From contig JAFVSF010000253.1 in the NCBI GenBank assembly GCA_017503885.1, positions 1 through 22,119 of the forward strand: a stretch of DNA of 22,119 nt, written 5' to 3'. The translations under genes were made by a program, and so were the position numbers. The notes under the pieces were generated by a model, which saw only the letters and a program-made list of their open reading frames with translations, ran no database searches and had not been told where the DNA came from. Positions 1 to 8,295 of this stretch are shown here, piece by piece (position 1 is the first letter of the stretch; each line of letters begins with the position of its first letter). Source of the DNA: Clostridia bacterium (GTDB taxonomy: Bacteria; Bacillota; Clostridia; Christensenellales; Borkfalkiaceae).

Positions 1-1371
1 ACCCTATCTAAAATGCTAAATGATTTCAACTCAAAAAGGCAAATAGAGTGTGAGGGGTTATATAAAACTGCACAGGCTATGATTATGGCAAAATCGCCTA
101 ATAATCGAGTTATAGCCCTATATAGTAGCGAGTGGCGTGCAGGTCTTATAGGTATCGTTGCTGCAAAACTTGTGGAAGAATATTCAAAACCAGTTATTCT
201 TTTTGCAGAAAAAGACGGGGTACTTCACGGCAGTGCAAGGTCTGTTGCGGGGGTTAATATTTTTAAAGCGTTGGGAAGTGTAAAAGAGTTTGTTGAAGAT
301 TACGGTGGGCACGCACAAGCTGCTGGTGTCACGTTAAATATCGACATGTTTAGTTCCTTTGAAACAGCTTTAAATGAATATTTGGTTGCTAATTGCGACG
401 TTACCGATTTTGTTCAAGAAACGGAAGTAGAAGAAATAATAAATAGTAAATTCACAGTTGAATTTGCAAAAGAAATTGCTCTTCTAGAGCCGTTTGGAGT
501 AGGAAATAAAAAGCCGTTTTTTGCAGTAGAATGCGATAGGGCGTATGCATCTCCACTTAAAATCGGTTCTCAACACGTATCTTTTAAAACTGAACATTTA
601 GAACTTTTAATGTTTTATGGTGTAGAAAATCTAACCGTTTTAAACTCAGAAATGACTAAGTTAATTGTGTTTGAGCCAAACGTTTCGGTCTTTAATGGTA
701 GAGAATCTTTAAAAGGACACGTAAAAGATATAATTTCAGTGTGTAAAAAAAGTGATAGTGTTGAGTCGGCTATTTTAAACGCCCAGTTGGACCTTATTAA
801 CCAAAAAGGCGAGTATCAAGAGATTAACACAACCCAAGCCGAAGAGATTTTATCAAGGGCAAAGAAGGATATTTACGGAACGTTATTTATTGTTAATAAT
901 TTTAAAACGTTAGAAAAATTAAACGGCGTTGCAAGTTTCAATAAAAGCGTATTGATTGCTAGCAAAAAGGGAAATATTAATTTAATAACATTAGGCTCAA
1001 ACGGTTATATTCCAAACGGTTATAAAACTGTTGTTTATTTAGATAAACCATTATCTGTAATAGAAACTGATGCTAGAGTGTACGTCAATACCGAGATAAA
1101 CGGGTTTGATACAGCAGGTCTTAGTGTCGATAGGGCTGAACTAGGTAAAGTTTATATGGCTGTTAAAAATCGCCAACAAGGATTTTTGAATGTTACTGAA
1201 ATTGCAAAAGAGTCAGGAATAAACGTGCGACAAGTTGTACTTGCATTAAGAGTATTTATTGAATTGGGGCTTATAATTCCTCAGTCAGGTAGGTATAAAG
1301 CAGTTGTTGGAATTAAGAGAGATTTAGAGGATTCGTCAATCTATAAGTTGATTAAACGTATTTTAGGATAA
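1..1371 (+). CDS. recJ: Single-stranded-DNA-specific exonuclease RecJ, C-terminal part (5' end outside window)
   Basis: The reading frame is open from base 1, so the N-terminal DHH half lies upstream of the window; the ATG at 13 is internal. RecJ is a 5'-3' ssDNA exonuclease acting in recombination and mismatch/base-excision repair. What is visible is the second half of the catalytic core: the WRAGLIGIVAAKL segment and GSARS (compare WHxGVIGIVASRL and GSGRS in the family), and the DHHA1 signature GGHAQAAG near residues 98-105 counted from the ATG at 13. LEPFGVGNKKPFF marks the start of the OB-fold. A long C-terminal extension follows and ends in a probable winged-helix segment (FLNVTEIAKESGINVRQVV). 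The catalytic DHH motif itself cannot be seen. The stop lies 4 bp before rel, so the two are cotranscribed. Identification is firm. Confidence 0.93.
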   Translation, partial: TLSKMLNDFNSKRQIECEGLYKTAQAMIMAKSPNNRVIALYSSEWRAGLIGIVAAKLVEEYSKPVILFAEKDGVLHGSARSVAGVNIFKALGSVKEFVEDYGGHAQAAGVTLNIDMFSSFETALNEYLVANCDVTDFVQETEVEEIINSKFTVEFAKEIALLEPFGVGNKKPFFAVECDRAYASPLKIGSQHVSFKTEHLELLMFYGVENLTVLNSEMTKLIVFEPNVSVFNGRESLKGHVKDIISVCKKSDSVESAILNAQLDLINQKGEYQEINTTQAEEILSRAKKDIYGTLFIVNNFKTLEKLNGVASFNKSVLIASKKGNINLITLGSNGYIPNGYKTVVYLDKPLSVIETDARVYVNTEINGFDTAGLSVDRAELGKVYMAVKNRQQGFLNVTEIAKESGINVRQVVLALRVFIELGLIIPQSGRYKAVVGIKRDLEDSSIYKLIKRILG

Positions 1372-1375
1372 ATTT

Positions 1376-3514
1376 ATGTACGAAGAGATTTTAAAAAGCA
1401 TAAGAGAAAATTATCTTGAAACAGAGCGTGAGGTGTTAGAGCGTGCTTTCCATTTTGCAAAAGAGGCGCATAATGGTCAAAAGCGTGCGTCGGGTGAAGA
1501 GTATTTCACTCACCCTGTTGCTGTGGCAAATATTTTAATTAGTTTAGGTATGGACTGCGACACCGTTGCAGCCTCGTTTTTGCATGACGTAATAGAAGAT
1601 ACGCAAGTTTCAGAAGGCGATATAAAAGAGTTGTTTGGCGATGAAGTGTTACAACTTGTTCAAGGCGTTACAAAACTTGATAAAATTGAATTCCGTTCTA
1701 AAGAAGAAGAGCAAGCCGAAAACTTTAAAAAGATTTTCGTGTCTATGGCAAAAGATATAAGAGTAATTATAATAAAACTTGCCGATAGACTTCATAATAT
1801 GCGTTCACTCAATTTCCTTTCTCACGAAAGACAATTAAGAATGGCACATGAAACGTTAGATATTTACGCACCACTTGCAGGAAGACTTGGTATATCGCAA
1901 ATCAAATGTGAACTTGAAGACTTATGTCTTAAATATATCGATCCAGAGGGGTACGAGTTTTTATCAGTAAATATCAATGATGAGATACACGAAAGACAGC
2001 AATTTGTAGCTTTCGTTGTAAATGAACTTAAGCATATTCTAGAAGAGTCGTCTATCGAAGGCGAAGTTTTTGGTCGACCAAAACACTTCTATAGTATATA
2101 TAAAAAGATGAAAAAGCAGGGCAAATCGCTCGACCAAATTTACGATTTGACTGCAGTTAGAGTTATCGTAAAAACGGTTGACGAATGTTATGAACTTTTG
2201 GGAAAAATCCACAAAAAGTGGAAACCGATTCCAGGAAGAATTAAAGACTACATTGCAATGCCTAAAGAAAACCTTTATCAAAGCTTGCATACAACAGTAG
2301 TTACTAGTGTGGGTAAAATATTTGAAATACAAATAAGAACGTGGGAAATGAACCACACTGCAGAATTTGGTATTGCTGCTCACTGGAAATACAAAGAAAA
2401 CAAAGACAGTTCCGATAATTTTGACCAAAAACTTTCTTGGATTAGAGAGGTTATGGAATGGCAAGGAGGACTCAGTAACTCCACAGAGTTTTTAGAGAGT
2501 TTAAAAGGCGACGTTTATAGTACCGAAGTTTTAGTATTTACCCCCAAAGGCGAAGTTTTAAGTTTGGTAAAAGATGCTACGCCTATCGATTTTGCGTATA
2601 GAATTCACACTGAGGTTGGACATAAGTGTGTCGGTGCAAAAGTAAACGGTAAAATGGTGCCAATCACAACCACCTTAAACGTTGGCGACATAGTAGAAAT
2701 AGTAACGTCAAAACTTTCAAAAGGACCATCTTGGGACTGGCTTAGAATAGCGAAATCCCCAGGTGCAAGAGCAAAAATAAAGGCTTTCTTTAAAAAGGCA
2801 GATTCTGCTGAAAATGAAAAGAAAGGCAAGACTATGCTCGAACTTGAGGCTAAAAATAAAGGCTATAATTTTGGCGAACTTTTAACACCTCTTAGCTTTG
2901 AAATTATAAGTCAAAAGCTTTCGTTCTCTACTGAAGAGGAAATGTTTACTGCTGTAGGTTGTGGTGCTGTTACGGTAAACCAAGTTCTTTTAAAACTTAT
3001 TGATTATCACAAAAAGGAAAATCCAATACCACAAAAAATTGTCGAAACCAAGTATAAAAAGGCAACTAATCACGTTGGTGGTGTAAAGATTAAGGGTTGT
3101 GATAACTTCCTCGTAAGGTTTGCAGGTTGTTGTGCTCCAGTTCCAGGGGATGATATTATAGGATATATCTCTCGTGGTAGAGGCGTAACAGTGCATAGAA
3201 GAGATTGTCCAAATATGAGAGGGGAAGACCCTGCAAGATTCTTGGAAGCAGAGTGGACTGAAGTTGTTGGTAGTTACAACATATCTGTAAGAGTAATAGG
3301 TGGAGAAAGTACCCCAATACTTGTTTACGTGTCTAATGCTTGTACTGCACTTGGATTATTTATCGCTTCTGTAAACGGACGTATCGACTCTAAAAATAGA
3401 CAATCGATAGTTGACTTTACTATTAGAATAAATAAGAAAGAAGACATTGAAGCGTTGTTTACAAAAGTTAGTCAAAATAAAGATATTATTGATATTTTCA
3501 GGCCACAATCATGA
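1376..3514 (+). CDS. rel: Bifunctional (p)ppGpp synthetase/hydrolase (Rel/SpoT family)
   Basis: Makes and degrades the stringent-response alarmone (p)ppGpp in the cytoplasm, on the ribosome. At 712 aa it is of normal long-RSH length. Domains in order: HD hydrolase (about 25-150) with His46, His70-Asp71 (HDVIEDT) and Asp137 (KLADRLHNMR) all present, so hydrolysis should be intact; synthetase (about 230-345) with GRPKHFYSIYKKM, the G-loop YQSLHT (301-306) and EIQIRT; TGS (about 383-445); a Cys-rich CCAPVPGD zinc-finger segment; and a C-terminal ACT domain. The ATG at 1376 follows recJ by 4 bp; an AGGAT in the end of recJ is the only SD-like sequence, so translation is probably coupled. The stop overlaps the next gene's start (ATGA). 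Which native symbol is used (rel, relA) varies by species. Confidence 0.96.
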   Translation: MYEEILKSIRENYLETEREVLERAFHFAKEAHNGQKRASGEEYFTHPVAVANILISLGMDCDTVAASFLHDVIEDTQVSEGDIKELFGDEVLQLVQGVTKLDKIEFRSKEEEQAENFKKIFVSMAKDIRVIIIKLADRLHNMRSLNFLSHERQLRMAHETLDIYAPLAGRLGISQIKCELEDLCLKYIDPEGYEFLSVNINDEIHERQQFVAFVVNELKHILEESSIEGEVFGRPKHFYSIYKKMKKQGKSLDQIYDLTAVRVIVKTVDECYELLGKIHKKWKPIPGRIKDYIAMPKENLYQSLHTTVVTSVGKIFEIQIRTWEMNHTAEFGIAAHWKYKENKDSSDNFDQKLSWIREVMEWQGGLSNSTEFLESLKGDVYSTEVLVFTPKGEVLSLVKDATPIDFAYRIHTEVGHKCVGAKVNGKMVPITTTLNVGDIVEIVTSKLSKGPSWDWLRIAKSPGARAKIKAFFKKADSAENEKKGKTMLELEAKNKGYNFGELLTPLSFEIISQKLSFSTEEEMFTAVGCGAVTVNQVLLKLIDYHKKENPIPQKIVETKYKKATNHVGGVKIKGCDNFLVRFAGCCAPVPGDDIIGYISRGRGVTVHRRDCPNMRGEDPARFLEAEWTEVVGSYNISVRVIGGESTPILVYVSNACTALGLFIASVNGRIDSKNRQSIVDFTIRINKKEDIEALFTKVSQNKDIIDIFRPQS

Positions 3515-4134
3515 TAAAATACCTAGTAAATATAGTGCCACCACTTGATGCAAATTGCTATACAGTTTATGATACGGAAACTAAAAATTGCTTAATAATC
3601 GACCTCGGTGGCCACTTTTCTATAATTTTAAATCAAGCAAAACAGCTTGGGCTTACAATTAAAGGCGTAGTTTTAACGCACGGACACTTCGATCACGTTG
3701 CAGACGCTAAACACTGTCGAGAATACGGTATACCCGTATATATTTCTCAAGAAGACTCTAAAATGTTGACGTCTTATACTAATATGTCGGAGTATGCAGG
3801 ATTTGGCAGTTTATCCTTTGAGGCTGACTACATTTTACACGACGGAAAAAATAATGTCGGTGGTATAGAATTTGACGTTATAAAAACTCCAGGTCATACA
3901 CAAGGCTCGGTTTGTCTTTTGTTTGGTAATATGCTTTTTAGTGGAGATACGCTATTTGCGTTGTCTTACGGAAGATGTGACTTGCCAACAGGGGATTTTC
4001 AACAGTTAAAAAGTTCAATTTTTAATAAGCTTTTTGTTTTAGATGGGGAAATTGAAGTTTTACCCGGACACGAAGGGCGAACAACTATAAATCACGAAAG
4101 GAAGTATAATCCTATAAATGAAGATAACTACTAA
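3511..4134 (+). CDS. MBL-fold metallo-hydrolase (glyoxalase II-like, YqgX/YcbL type)
   Basis: A 207-aa single-domain metallo-beta-lactamase-fold protein. The metal-binding set is complete: THGHFDH (His57, His59, Asp61, His62), His129 in TPGHTQGSV, Asp146 in SGDTLF and His187 in LPGHEG. The short C-terminus lacks the full HAGH2 substrate-binding domain of classical glyoxalase II, so this is the small subgroup whose physiological substrate is uncertain; thioester hydrolysis is the family's usual activity. It overlaps the rel stop by 4 bp (ATGA) and overlaps the hemZ start by 17 bp, which implies translational coupling in the recJ-rel-hemZ operon. A relative is often found between rel and hemZ in Clostridia. 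The fold is certain, the substrate is not. Confidence 0.9.
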   Translation: MIKYLVNIVPPLDANCYTVYDTETKNCLIIDLGGHFSIILNQAKQLGLTIKGVVLTHGHFDHVADAKHCREYGIPVYISQEDSKMLTSYTNMSEYAGFGSLSFEADYILHDGKNNVGGIEFDVIKTPGHTQGSVCLLFGNMLFSGDTLFALSYGRCDLPTGDFQQLKSSIFNKLFVLDGEIEVLPGHEGRTTINHERKYNPINEDNY

Positions 4135-5485
4135 TTTACAATGGATGGAGGCTGATTTTATTGAAGCCTCCAAATTTTTCGAAAATACTGAAGATTTAGA
4201 GATTTCGCATACTCATTTTGAAGAGGCTACCGTCGTTTTTGATACGGTTGACGTTTTAGGTAAATGTTTTGAATTTTCAAAAGATATAGGAAATGTGGAA
4301 GGCATAGAAAAAAAGCGTTACGTAAAAAGATATGCTAAACTAGCACTGTATAAGGCACTTTCTAGCGTACTTGGTCAAAAACTTATTTGGGGAGCGATGA
4401 CTGGAATTAGACCAGTAAAATACGCTTATTCATTAGGTAAAAACTGGCGAGAAGAAATGGCTGAAGAAATGCTTGTCGATGAGAGTAAACTAGATATAGT
4501 TGGTAGAATTATCGAAGAGCAAAAAGGAATTTACGAGTTAAAAAACGATAACTGTGATTTCTTTGTTAGTATACCATTTTGTCCTTCAAGATGCTTGTAT
4601 TGTTCGTTTTTATCAAACGAGATTGGAAAGGAAAAGCAACTTGACGGATATATAGACGCACTTGTTAAAGAAATAGAAAATGCTAAACCATTAATTAAAA
4701 ACTTGCGTTCTGTATACGTGGGTGGTGGTACTCCAGTCTCACTTCCTCTTCATTTGCTTGAAAAAGTACTAAAAGCAATAGGAAAGGTAGATTGTGAATA
4801 TACGGTAGAGGCTGGTAGACCAGACGTAATTGAAAGAGAAACTTTACAACTCTTACAAAAATACGGCGTTACTAGAATTTGCGTTAATCCACAGACTTTT
4901 AATGACAAAACCTTAAAAATTATTGGAAGAAAACATACTGCAGAAGATATATATAAAAAGTTTGAACTTGCAAAAGAATTTGGTTTTTCTGTAAATATGG
5001 ATTTGATTGCAGGGCTAACAGGCGAGAGTTTTGATGATTTTAAATATAGTATAGACAAGGCTGTAGAACTTAATCCCGATAATATAACGGTGCATACTTT
5101 ATCGCTTAAAAAGGGTAGCAAATTAAAGGAAACGACCGAAAGGTTAGCCGAGGGTGAAATTTCAAAAATGATAGATTACTCGGTCTATAAGTTGATTAAT
5201 AACGGATATAACCCATATTATATGTATCGCCAAAAGTATATGGCAGGCAATTTAGAGAATACGGGCTACACAAAAAAAGGCAAGGCGTGTATTTATAACA
5301 TAGACGTTATGGAAGAGATAAGCGACAACCTAGCGTGTGGTGCAAACGCAGTTACAAAAAAACTTATTTTAAGCGAAAATAGGATAGAACGCTACGGTGC
5401 ACCTAAAGATATTAAGACTTACATTGAAAAGGTTGACAAAATAATAGAAGAAAAAAATAAATTCTTTTTAGATAATACTTTATAA
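4118..5485 (+). CDS. hemZ: Radical SAM protein HemZ (coproporphyrinogen dehydrogenase-like)
   Basis: 455 aa. An N-terminal HemZ-specific region (about 1-145) contains WGAMTGIRPVKY, typical of HemZ rather than HemN or HemW. A radical SAM domain follows, with the 4Fe-4S motif CPSRCLYC (Cys155, Cys159, Cys162) and the SAM-binding GGGTP. By homology it acts in oxygen-independent coproporphyrinogen III oxidation or a related haem reaction; the true activity of clostridial HemZ is poorly established, and no other haem gene is present here. The ATG at 4118 lies inside the upstream hydrolase gene (17-bp overlap); GAAAGGAAG lies about 14 nt upstream, a long spacing. It is the last gene of the operon. 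No convincing terminator follows before the rpsO promoter, so read-through into rpsO is possible. Confidence 0.92.
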   Translation: MKITTNLQWMEADFIEASKFFENTEDLEISHTHFEEATVVFDTVDVLGKCFEFSKDIGNVEGIEKKRYVKRYAKLALYKALSSVLGQKLIWGAMTGIRPVKYAYSLGKNWREEMAEEMLVDESKLDIVGRIIEEQKGIYELKNDNCDFFVSIPFCPSRCLYCSFLSNEIGKEKQLDGYIDALVKEIENAKPLIKNLRSVYVGGGTPVSLPLHLLEKVLKAIGKVDCEYTVEAGRPDVIERETLQLLQKYGVTRICVNPQTFNDKTLKIIGRKHTAEDIYKKFELAKEFGFSVNMDLIAGLTGESFDDFKYSIDKAVELNPDNITVHTLSLKKGSKLKETTERLAEGEISKMIDYSVYKLINNGYNPYYMYRQKYMAGNLENTGYTKKGKACIYNIDVMEEISDNLACGANAVTKKLILSENRIERYGAPKDIKTYIEKVDKIIEEKNKFFLDNTL

Positions 5486-5489
5486 ACGT

Positions 5490-5518
5490 TTGCTTTTTTG
5501 CATTATATATGTTAATAT
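5490..5518 (+). promoter_or_regulatory. Candidate sigma-A promoter for rpsO
   Basis: TTGCTT (5490-5495), a 17-bp spacer and TAATAT (5513-5518), starting 5 bp after the hemZ stop. Transcription would begin near 5525 and give a leader of about 80 nt. There is no TG extension. The match is good but the area is AT-rich. Confidence 0.5.
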
Positions 5519-5533
5519 ATTATCGTGCTTATT

Positions 5534-5558
5534 GCGAGGTATTGCGAATACTCGACGC
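5534..5558 (+). promoter_or_regulatory. rpsO leader hairpin, possible S15 autoregulatory site
   Basis: CGAG(G)TATT at 5535-5543 pairs with AATACTCG at 5547-5554 around a GCG loop, leaving one bulged G; flanking bases can extend it imperfectly. A second small stem, ACTT/AAGT, follows at about 5563-5575. The element lies between the promoter and the AGGAGG of rpsO. S15 represses its own mRNA through leader structures in several bacteria; that this is such a site is inferred from position and structure. Confidence 0.35.
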
Positions 5559-5605
5559 TTTAACTTCGTTTTAAGTGAACATTTCCATATAGGAGGATAA
5601 ACAAA

Positions 5606-5863
5606 ATGGAAAACAAAACCGAACTCATTAACCAATACGCAAGACACGAAGGTGACACTGGTTCAGCAGAAGTACAAATCGCACTTTTAACTGCTAGAAT
5701 TAACCACCTTAACGAGCACCTTAAGGTGAACAAAAACGATAAGCACTCTCGTCGTGGCCTTCTTAAAATGGTAGGTCGTAGAAAGGGTATGCTTGATTAC
5801 CTTAAGTCTGTAGATATCGAAAGATACAGAGCGCTTATTGCACAACTTGGCTTGAGAAAGTAA
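5606..5863 (+). CDS. rpsO: 30S ribosomal protein S15
   Basis: A primary 16S rRNA-binding protein of the small-subunit platform, binding the three-way junction of helices 20-22. At 85 aa it is slightly shorter than the usual 88-89 aa, with the difference at the N-terminus. The conserved core is clear: HEGDTGSAEVQIALLTARI, then HLNEHLKVNKNDKHSRRGL and LLKMVGRRKGMLDYLK. An excellent SD, AGGAGGA at 5591-5597, fixes the ATG. The gene has its own promoter and structured leader and is followed by a hairpin, then pnp, the classic rpsO-pnp order. Codon choice looks like that of a highly expressed gene. Confidence 0.97.
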   Translation: MENKTELINQYARHEGDTGSAEVQIALLTARINHLNEHLKVNKNDKHSRRGLLKMVGRRKGMLDYLKSVDIERYRALIAQLGLRK

Positions 5864-5870
5864 TTGATGT

Positions 5871-5899
5871 GGGGAGTATTTTCTATACTCCCCGTTTTA
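5871..5899 (+). terminator. Hairpin terminator or attenuator between rpsO and pnp
   Basis: Perfect 9-bp stem GGGGAGTAT (5871-5879) / ATACTCCCC (5885-5893) with a TTTCT loop, then GTTTTA. The U-tract is short, so termination is probably partial. This fits the absence of a recognisable separate promoter before pnp. Confidence 0.7.
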
Positions 5900-6084
5900 C
5901 TGTGCTACGCATAGTAACGTATGCCCGTTCGGTTATACCAAGCGAGAATAACCTAAACTCGCCTAAAACTAAGCCGTTTAAAATCGAGTTTGTTTTATTC
6001 TTATTTGGTATCGGGCAAAAACGCAAGTAAACGCAGAGATGCGTGTTCTATAAATTACACAAAGAGTCAGAAAAGGAGAAAATT
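5900..6084 (+). promoter_or_regulatory. Structured pnp leader with a long imperfect helix
   Basis: Non-coding. Nested complementary blocks form one long hairpin: GCCCG (5923-5927)/CGGGC (6012-6016); ATACCAA (5935-5941)/TTGGTAT (6005-6011); AGAATAA (5945-5951)/TTATTCT (5995-6001); AAACTCG (5955-5961)/CGAGTTT (5985-5991); apical AAAC (5966-5969)/GTTT (5976-5979). The interruptions are small: GCG opposite TAT gives G-U, C-A, G-U, and CCT opposite GTT gives two mismatches and a U-G. On the 5' side 7 nt bulge next to the outermost stem. Before it is GCATA/TATGC (5909-5913/5920-5924). After it is ACGCA-GAGA-TGCGT (6031-6044), a GNRA-type tetraloop hairpin. No U-tract follows, so it is not a terminator. 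I find no convincing promoter here. The likely role is RNase III/PNPase-dependent control of pnp mRNA, by analogy with E. coli. Confidence 0.65.
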
Positions 6085-8184
6085 ATGTTAGAAAATCACA
6101 ACATTTTCACGACCGTAGTAGGCGGAAGAGAAGTAACTGTTGACGTTGGCAAGTACGCTCAACAGGCTAACGGTTCTTGTATCGTAAGATGCGGAGAAAC
6201 CGTAGTAATGGTAAACGTTGCAATGGCAGACAAACCAAGAGATGGTATGGATTTCTTCCCACTTTCGGTTGATTACGAAGAAAAGATGTACGCAGTAGGT
6301 AAAATTCCTGGCGGTTTTAAAAAGAGAGAAGGTAGAGCAAGCGATAAAGCAATTCTTACTTCAAGACTTATTGACAGACCAATTAGACCTCTTTTCCCAA
6401 AGGGGCTTTTCAACGACGTTACGGTTATCGCAACAACCTTATCTGTTGATCCAGATATCGCTCCAGAACCATTTGCTATGCTTGGTAGTTCAATCGCACT
6501 TTCTATTTCAGATATTCCATGGGCAGGACCTACCGGTTCAGTAGTTGTTGGTATCGTTGACGGCGAATACGTTATCAACCCAACAGTTGAACAAAAGGAA
6601 AGAAGTGTTTTAGCACTTAACCTTTCTGGTACTAAAGACGCAATCATGATGGTTGAAGCAGGTGCTAAAGAAATCGACGATGAGCAAATGGTAGGTGCAA
6701 TTTTATTCGGTCACGAAGAAATTAAAAAGCAATGTGCATTTATTGAAACAATCGTTGAAAAAGTAGGCAAGCCAAAGAGAGAAATGGATCTTTACCATAT
6801 TCCAGCAGACCTTGACGATGCAGTAAGAGCATTTGCTAGCGAAAAACTCGACTATGCACTCGACACTTTTGATAGACAAGAAAGACAAGCACGTCAAGAT
6901 GCAGTTGAAGCTGAAACTTTAGAGCATTTTGCTGAAATTTATCCTGATATGGCAAGAGAAATTAAAGATTCTCTTTATTATATCACTAAAGAAAAGGTAA
7001 GAGCAAAGATTACTAACGCAGGCGTTAGACCAGACGGAAGAAGTCTTACTGAAATTAGACCAATTTGGTGCGAACACGGTATTTTACCAAGAGTACACGG
7101 CAGCGGCGTATTCACAAGAGGTCAAACTCAAGTTATGACGACTTGTACGCTCGGTACTATTTCAGAAGTTCAAAAACTCGAAGGTCTTGACAACGAAGAG
7201 TACAAGAGATATATGCATCACTACAATATGCCTGGTTATGCTTCAGGCGAGGCAAGAGGTCTTAAGAGCCCAGGTAGACGTGAAATCGGTCACGGTGCTT
7301 TGGCAGAAAGATCTTTAGAGCCAGTTATTCCTTCAGAAGAGGAATTCCCATATGCAATTAGACTTGTTTCTGAAGTTCTTTCTTCAAACGGTTCAACTTC
7401 ACAAGCATCAGTTTGTGGTTCAACTATGGCTCTTATGGATGCAGGTGTTCCTATTAAGAGACCAGTTGCAGGTATCGCTATGGGTCTTATTAAAGACACA
7501 ACTACTGGCAACGTAGCAGTTCTTTCTGATATTCAAGGTTTAGAAGATTTCCTTGGCGATATGGACTTTAAGGTTGCAGGTACTACTAAAGGTATTACTG
7601 CTATCCAAATGGATATTAAGATTAAAGGTATCGACGAGCATATTTTAAGAACGGCAATTAAACAAGCTAACGAAGGTAGACAACACATCCTTAACAAGAT
7701 GCTTGATTGTATTCCTGAGCCAAACGCAACAGTTAGCAAATACGCTCCAAAGATTCTTTCTTTCGTTATCTCAACAGATAAAATTAAAGACGTTATCGGC
7801 AGTGGTGGTAAGACTATCAATAAGATTATTGATGAAACTGGTGTTAAAATCGATATCAACGATGAAGGTAAGGTTTGCATAGCAACTTACGGTGAAGATC
7901 TTTCTATGGCTGAAAAGGCTAAAGCAATGGTAATGTCTATTGCAAGAGATCCGGAAGTTGGCGATATGTTTATCTCTACAGTAGTTAGAATTCTTCCAAA
8001 AGTTGGCGCATTTTGTGAACTTGCTCCAGGAAAAGACGGTATGATTCACATTTCTAAAATGAGCGAAAAGAGAATCAACTCTGTTGAAGAAGTTCTTGCT
8101 ATTGGCGACACCGTAAAAGTTGAAATTATCAAAATTGGCGAAAAGGGTATCGACCTCAAGCTTTTAGAAAAAATTGAAGGCTAA
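6085..8184 (+). CDS. pnp: Polyribonucleotide nucleotidyltransferase (PNPase)
   Basis: Phosphorolytic 3'-5' exoribonuclease for mRNA turnover; it can also add 3' tails. The 699 aa contain the first RNase PH-like domain (from residue 1, with FFPLSVDYEEKMYAVGKIPGGF), an all-alpha linker, the second RNase PH-like domain (from about 315, PDGRSLTEIRPI), KH (about 558-624, with the GxxG loop GSGG) and S1 (about 625-696). The protein ends immediately after S1, without an acidic or RNase E-binding tail. The start at 6085 is preferred over an in-frame GTG at 6043: AAAAGGAG at 6071-6078 is ideally placed for 6085, and the protein then begins at the usual family position. It lies downstream of rpsO behind a structured leader. 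A strong hairpin follows the stop. Confidence 0.97.
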   Translation: MLENHNIFTTVVGGREVTVDVGKYAQQANGSCIVRCGETVVMVNVAMADKPRDGMDFFPLSVDYEEKMYAVGKIPGGFKKREGRASDKAILTSRLIDRPIRPLFPKGLFNDVTVIATTLSVDPDIAPEPFAMLGSSIALSISDIPWAGPTGSVVVGIVDGEYVINPTVEQKERSVLALNLSGTKDAIMMVEAGAKEIDDEQMVGAILFGHEEIKKQCAFIETIVEKVGKPKREMDLYHIPADLDDAVRAFASEKLDYALDTFDRQERQARQDAVEAETLEHFAEIYPDMAREIKDSLYYITKEKVRAKITNAGVRPDGRSLTEIRPIWCEHGILPRVHGSGVFTRGQTQVMTTCTLGTISEVQKLEGLDNEEYKRYMHHYNMPGYASGEARGLKSPGRREIGHGALAERSLEPVIPSEEEFPYAIRLVSEVLSSNGSTSQASVCGSTMALMDAGVPIKRPVAGIAMGLIKDTTTGNVAVLSDIQGLEDFLGDMDFKVAGTTKGITAIQMDIKIKGIDEHILRTAIKQANEGRQHILNKMLDCIPEPNATVSKYAPKILSFVISTDKIKDVIGSGGKTINKIIDETGVKIDINDEGKVCIATYGEDLSMAEKAKAMVMSIARDPEVGDMFISTVVRILPKVGAFCELAPGKDGMIHISKMSEKRINSVEEVLAIGDTVKVEIIKIGEKGIDLKLLEKIEG

Positions 8185-8210
8185 TTTGATTGCAAAAAAT
8201 AAATAATACA

Positions 8211-8237
8211 ATAACCCACTGTTTTGCAGTGGGTTAT
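8211..8237 (+). terminator. 3' hairpin after pnp (U-tract-poor)
   Basis: Perfect 11-bp stem ATAACCCACTG (8211-8221)/CAGTGGGTTAT (8227-8237) with a TTTTG loop. The downstream bases (GATATTTAAAATG) do not form a U-tract. An A-rich run upstream means the minus strand carries a broken T-run. Likely marks the pnp transcript 3' end, or protects it. Confidence 0.55.
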
Positions 8238-8295
8238 GATATTTAAAATGAAAAAATAGGTCTATAAGTTGATTATCGACCATATAATAGGTATT

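Noticed and set aside
2039..2464. 141-codon open frame antisense to rel
   Set aside because: Lies fully inside a well-conserved gene, with no SD and no family resemblance.
6043..6084. GTG start adding 14 residues to PNPase
   Set aside because: AAAAGGAG is correctly placed for the ATG at 6085, and the GTG lies in the TGCGT arm of a leader hairpin.
1340..8276. Recurring CTATAAGTTGATTA near 1341, 5186 and 8262
   Set aside because: Two copies encode YKLI in unrelated proteins and the third is in AT-rich spacer; probably chance and codon bias.
8283..8288. TATAAT as a -10 for uppP
   Set aside because: No -35 at 16-18 bp, and transcription would begin at the start codon.
8269..8295. Upstream in-frame TTG start for uppP
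   Set aside because: The ATG at 8296 gives the normal UppP N-terminus; the extra nine residues have no family counterpart.
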